Assembly: GCA_945937855.1 (NCBI GenBank) | Contig: CAMEUC010000065.1 | Coordinates: 1 to 7,357, forward strand | Length of the DNA stretch: 7,357 nucleotides | From: an uncultured Clostridium sp. | GTDB lineage: Bacteria; Bacillota; Clostridia; TANB77; CAG-508 | Direction: 5' to 3' | Shown here: in pieces, positions 5,927 through 7,357 of the stretch | Numbering within the stretch: the first letter of the stretch is position 1 | How the letters are laid out: every line of letters starts with the position of its first letter | Made by a program: the position numbers and the translations under genes | The notes under the pieces: generated by a model | What the model saw: the letters and a program-made list of their open reading frames with translations, nothing else | Told to the model about the DNA's origin: nothing | The model's database searches: none

Positions 5927-6036
5927 GACATCTGGTGCATGAAGAACGCCAGGAACAAGGACACTGCCAGCTCCAATATGGCGAATGCGCTTATGATGAC
6001 AAGAATGATTCTAAATGACATCCAATGAAATGCCAT
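5908..6036 (-). CDS. 42-aa single-span membrane microprotein, function unknown
   Basis: I do not recognise a family. The 42-residue product begins MAFHWMSFRIILVII, continues with a long hydrophobic helix (residues about 9-34) and ends in MHQMSKKKEP. That predicts one membrane span with a positive tail. GGAGG (complement of 6044-6048) is 7 nt before the ATG, and the frame runs into the bidirectional terminator, so start and end signals are both good. Codons such as CTG, GCG, GTC and GCC make this stretch about half G+C by eye, unlike every neighbour. It lies 67 nt downstream of the DUF2383-like gene on the same strand and may share its transcript. Size and layout resemble small holin-like type I toxins or regulatory membrane peptides of Firmicutes, but no antisense RNA is evident, so this is only a possibility. 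Confidence 0.65.
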   Translation of the reverse strand: MAFHWMSFRIILVIISAFAILELAVSLFLAFFMHQMSKKKEP

Positions 6037-6043
6037 TTATATT

Positions 6044-6059
6044 CCTCCTTCCTAGGAAG
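6044..6059 (-). promoter_or_regulatory. Hairpin covering the microprotein's ribosome site
   Basis: On the minus strand CTTCC (complement of 6055-6059) can pair with the Shine-Dalgarno GGAGG (complement of 6044-6048), with one wobble and a 6-nt loop. The same bases also form a perfect 12-bp DNA palindrome CTTCCTAGGAAG (6048-6059). Five pairs could limit translation of the membrane microprotein, provided the transcript starts far enough upstream to include the left arm. Confidence 0.35.
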
Positions 6060-6103
6060 TATAAAATCATAATAATTATAACATAAAAAAATAATATAGT
6101 AAA

Positions 6104-6532
6104 TTATAAAAACTTTTTTAATTTTTCTACACTTTGTTCTTGATAACTTACAAAGTCGTTTATTAAATTTTTAACATCAGTGTCTAAATCATCATGTGCA
6201 TTTAAAATTCTTCTTCCTTCTATGATTCCCATATTTGTACCTTGCATTAACATCTCAGAAATCTTAGAATCACTCTTATCTTTAATAGTATTAGTTTGAA
6301 TACCATACCAAAGCATGGCTTTATTAGCAAGACTATAATCATTAGGTTCTACTCCATAATTGGAAAAAGCATCATTAACTTTATCTAAAACATTGTTGTA
6401 CATACTATATTCGTGCTTTAAATATTCAGAAAGTCTAGATGTTTGAACTTTATCTTGCAAATATTCAATAGAATCCATACCCATTTTAACGCCTTTACAA
6501 ATTTCCTTTAAAGCTTCAATATTCTTATCCAT
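6104..6532 (-). CDS. DUF2383-like helical-bundle protein
   Basis: This 142-residue protein is soluble, has no signal peptide and looks wholly helical: four amphipathic segments can be drawn at about 3-30, 32-58, 66-104 and 114-140. The N-terminal MDKNIEALKEICKGVKMGMDS and the segment EMLMQGTNMGIIEGRRIL (residues 93-110) resemble the ferritin-like four-helix DUF2383 family, which is common in Clostridia. No function is established for it. A clear di-iron EXXH pair is not obvious, so metal binding should not be assumed. AAAGGAGG (complement of 6538-6545) lies 5 nt before the ATG. It is divergent from the DUF1294 gene and 67 nt upstream of the 42-aa membrane microprotein, with no terminator seen between, so the two may be co-transcribed. 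Confidence 0.7.
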   Translation of the reverse strand: MDKNIEALKEICKGVKMGMDSIEYLQDKVQTSRLSEYLKHEYSMYNNVLDKVNDAFSNYGVEPNDYSLANKAMLWYGIQTNTIKDKSDSKISEMLMQGTNMGIIEGRRILNAHDDLDTDVKNLINDFVSYQEQSVEKLKKFL

Positions 6533-6591
6533 GACAACCTCCTTTGTTTTTATATTATTAATTATTATCTAAAAAACAAAAAAATATACGA

Positions 6592-6620
6592 TTGACAAAA
6601 AGTGTCATAAATAATATACT
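6592..6620 (+). promoter_or_regulatory. Consensus sigma-A promoter of the DUF1294 gene
   Basis: TTGACA (6592-6597, perfect) and TATACT (6615-6620) are 17 nt apart, close to the ideal vegetative promoter. An inverted repeat TGACA-N5-TGTCA (6593-6607) overlaps the -35 and could be a repressor site. The start codon follows 24 nt after the -10, after AAGGAG (6633-6638). Confidence 0.85.
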
Positions 6621-6644
6621 TATAAATGAAAGAAGGAGACAAAA

Positions 6645-6924
6645 ATGGAAAAAATACTAACAATGAAAAATATAATAATATATTTAATAGCTATAAATAT
6701 TATAACTTTTTTGAGTATGGGAATAGATAAATATAAAGCGAAAAAAGGGAAATGGAGAACAAAAGAAAAAACGTTATTTATATTGGTAGTTTTAGGTGGA
6801 GGAATAGGACGGAATAGCTGGAATGTATTATTTTAGACATAAAACTCAAAAACCTAGATTTTATATAGGCTTTCCCATGATTTTAATTTTAGAAATAATA
6901 GGAGCTATAATTTTTTTTGTATAG
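6645..6924 (+). pseudogene. DUF1294 small membrane protein, frameshifted
   Basis: The open frame from 6645 stops at 6836 after 63 codons, but the family continues in the next frame. Skipping the single C at 6810 gives a 92-residue protein of normal DUF1294 length. It reads a first membrane span (about 9-25), GIDKYKAKKGKWRTKEKTL (26-44), then LGGGIGGIAGMYYFRHKT (50-67), KPRFYIGFP and a last hydrophobic segment. The GGxGxxxGMxxFRHKT and KPxFxxGxP signatures are split exactly at the extra base. DUF1294 proteins are small inner-membrane proteins of unknown role. The promoter and ribosome site are excellent, so either the mutation is recent or the extra C is a sequencing or assembly error. The sequence shows no classical slippery site for programmed frameshifting. 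Confidence 0.85.
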
Positions 6925-6930
6925 TTATAA

Positions 6931-6971
6931 AAAATCCGCATAACAAAGTGTTTTTGCTATGCGGATTTTTT
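6931..6971 (+). terminator. Intrinsic terminator after the DUF1294 gene
   Basis: AAAATCCGCATA (6931-6942) pairs perfectly with 6958-6969. Past one mismatch, four more pairs form at 6944-6947 with 6953-6956. The T-run at 6966-6971 follows the GC core. It lies 7 nt after the restored stop codon, consistent with a gene that extends to 6924. The A-run on the left also allows some activity in the reverse direction. Confidence 0.9.
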
Positions 6972-7096
6972 GTAAAAGCATTAAATGTGTTTATAAATCA
7001 ATTAAAATTAAAAAAGGTACCAAACAAAAATAATGTACACATAATTTTGAAAAATAAAAAGTAAAAAAATATTATAAACAAAACAGAAGTTCAAAA

Positions 7097-7163
7097 TGTG
7101 AATAATGATAAAAAAAGAATATAGTAAAATAAGTTATTCACAGAGTTATCCACAGTATCCACA
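7097..7163. promoter_or_regulatory. Cluster of four DnaA-box matches
   Basis: TTATCCACA (7146-7154) is a perfect consensus DnaA box. TTATTCACA (7134-7142) lies 12 nt earlier, and GTATCCACA (7155-7163) abuts it directly. A fourth copy, TGTGAATAA (7097-7105), is in the opposite orientation. A weak fifth candidate, TTATAAACA, is at 7072-7080. Tandem boxes of this density are typical of replication origins and of DnaA-controlled promoters. The stretch 6972-7096 before them is AT-rich, with no frame or other signal that I can support. Confidence 0.75.
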
Positions 7164-7178
7164 TGCAAAAAAGAATTG

Positions 7179-7273
7179 TTACAAATGAGTTACAAGGGTA
7201 TACATAAAAATTACAAAAAAATGACAAAGATATTACAAACAGCAAACAAAATTACCAGAAAATTACAAAAAAA
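7179..7273. repeat. Degenerate TTACA array with ~11-bp period
   Basis: TTACA-like words start at 7179, 7190, 7200 (ATACA), 7211, 7222 (TGACA), 7233, 7244 (AAACA), 7252 (TTACC) and 7263. The steps are 11, 10, 11, 11, 11, 11, 8 and 11, so the words fall on the same face of the helix. The tails are mostly A-runs. The array starts 15 nt after the last DnaA box and keeps one orientation. It may be a DNA-unwinding region or a set of protein-binding iterons; neither can be proved from sequence. Confidence 0.6.
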
Positions 7274-7357
7274 AGATAAAATGTTGAAAAATAGGGAAAA
7301 GCAAATTGTAATTTGTGAGACACTACTTCTCAGCCTACCTTTTGTATGATTTTTTTA
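7274..7357. other. Gene-free right end of the window
   Basis: With 6925-7273, this completes a stretch of more than 400 bases lacking a supportable gene. After the TTACA array the sequence remains AT-rich and then shows a short, less AT-rich piece at about 7317-7340 (GAGACACTACTTCTCAGCC) with no recognisable gene, hairpin terminator or promoter. The window ends there, so a gene could begin just beyond it. Confidence 0.5.

Noticed and set aside
5925..5947. Perfect TTGACA (5925-5930) on the plus strand after the terminator, as a promoter of an antisense RNA to the microprotein
   Set aside because: No -10 element occurs 16-18 nt downstream (the sequence there is GCCAGG).
6563..6589. Forespore-type (sigma-F/sigma-G) promoter for the DUF2383-like gene: GTATA and GATAATA on the minus strand
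   Set aside because: The spacer is only 15 nt and the -10 lacks the expected first C; in such AT-rich DNA the match is not convincing.
7164..7273. CRISPR array or classical long tandem repeat at the right end
   Set aside because: The repeated word is only about 5 bp with degenerate A-rich spacing of 11 bp, unlike CRISPR repeats and spacers.
7321..7340. DnaA-trio-like CTACTTCT near the right edge
   Set aside because: Too short, not adjacent to a DnaA box and not in a repeated 3-bp register.

Overview
The window is AT-rich DNA (ATA, AGA and TTA codons dominate) carrying an HrcA/CIRCE-type groE operon and genes for endospore engulfment. This points to a spore-forming member of the Firmicutes, most likely class Clostridia. 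The GTG and TTG starts, the strong Shine-Dalgarno sites and the intact LytM zinc site in SpoIIQ fit that. Genus cannot be resolved from the sequence alone.

Layout. Bases 1-2086 hold a vegetative promoter, a CIRCE-like operator with a symmetric base change, groES, a GC-rich hairpin, and groEL. Bases 2103-2334 form a self-contained small unit: strong sigma-A promoter, a 42-codon basic microprotein, and an intrinsic terminator. Bases 2359-3983 are the spoIIA operon (spoIIAA, spoIIAB, sigF) behind a close match to a sigma-H promoter. It ends in a weak AT-only terminator. Bases 4050-5869 hold spoIID and spoIIQ. These encode a cell-wall lytic transglycosylase and a membrane-anchored LytM protein used in engulfment; a candidate sigma-F promoter lies just before spoIIQ. 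A bidirectional terminator (5890-5926) separates this rightward block from two leftward genes: a 42-aa single-span membrane microprotein (5908-6036, missed by length cut-offs and clearly richer in G+C than its surroundings) and a DUF2383-like helical-bundle protein (6104-6532). A divergent promoter drives a DUF1294 membrane protein (6645-6924) broken by one extra base. After its terminator, about 385 bases carry no gene. They contain four DnaA-box matches followed by a degenerate TTACA repeat with about 11-bp spacing, an origin-like arrangement.

How the genes work together. In the spoIIA module SpoIIAB holds SigF inactive and phosphorylates SpoIIAA; dephosphorylated SpoIIAA releases SigF in the forespore. 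In known spore formers SigF then turns on spoIIQ, while spoIID is made in the mother cell under SigE. The cluster therefore places a regulator next to one of its main targets and that target's functional partner.

Most of the window is well-understood core biology. The least explained parts are the DnaA-box/11-bp array at the right end, the two microproteins, and the altered CIRCE.
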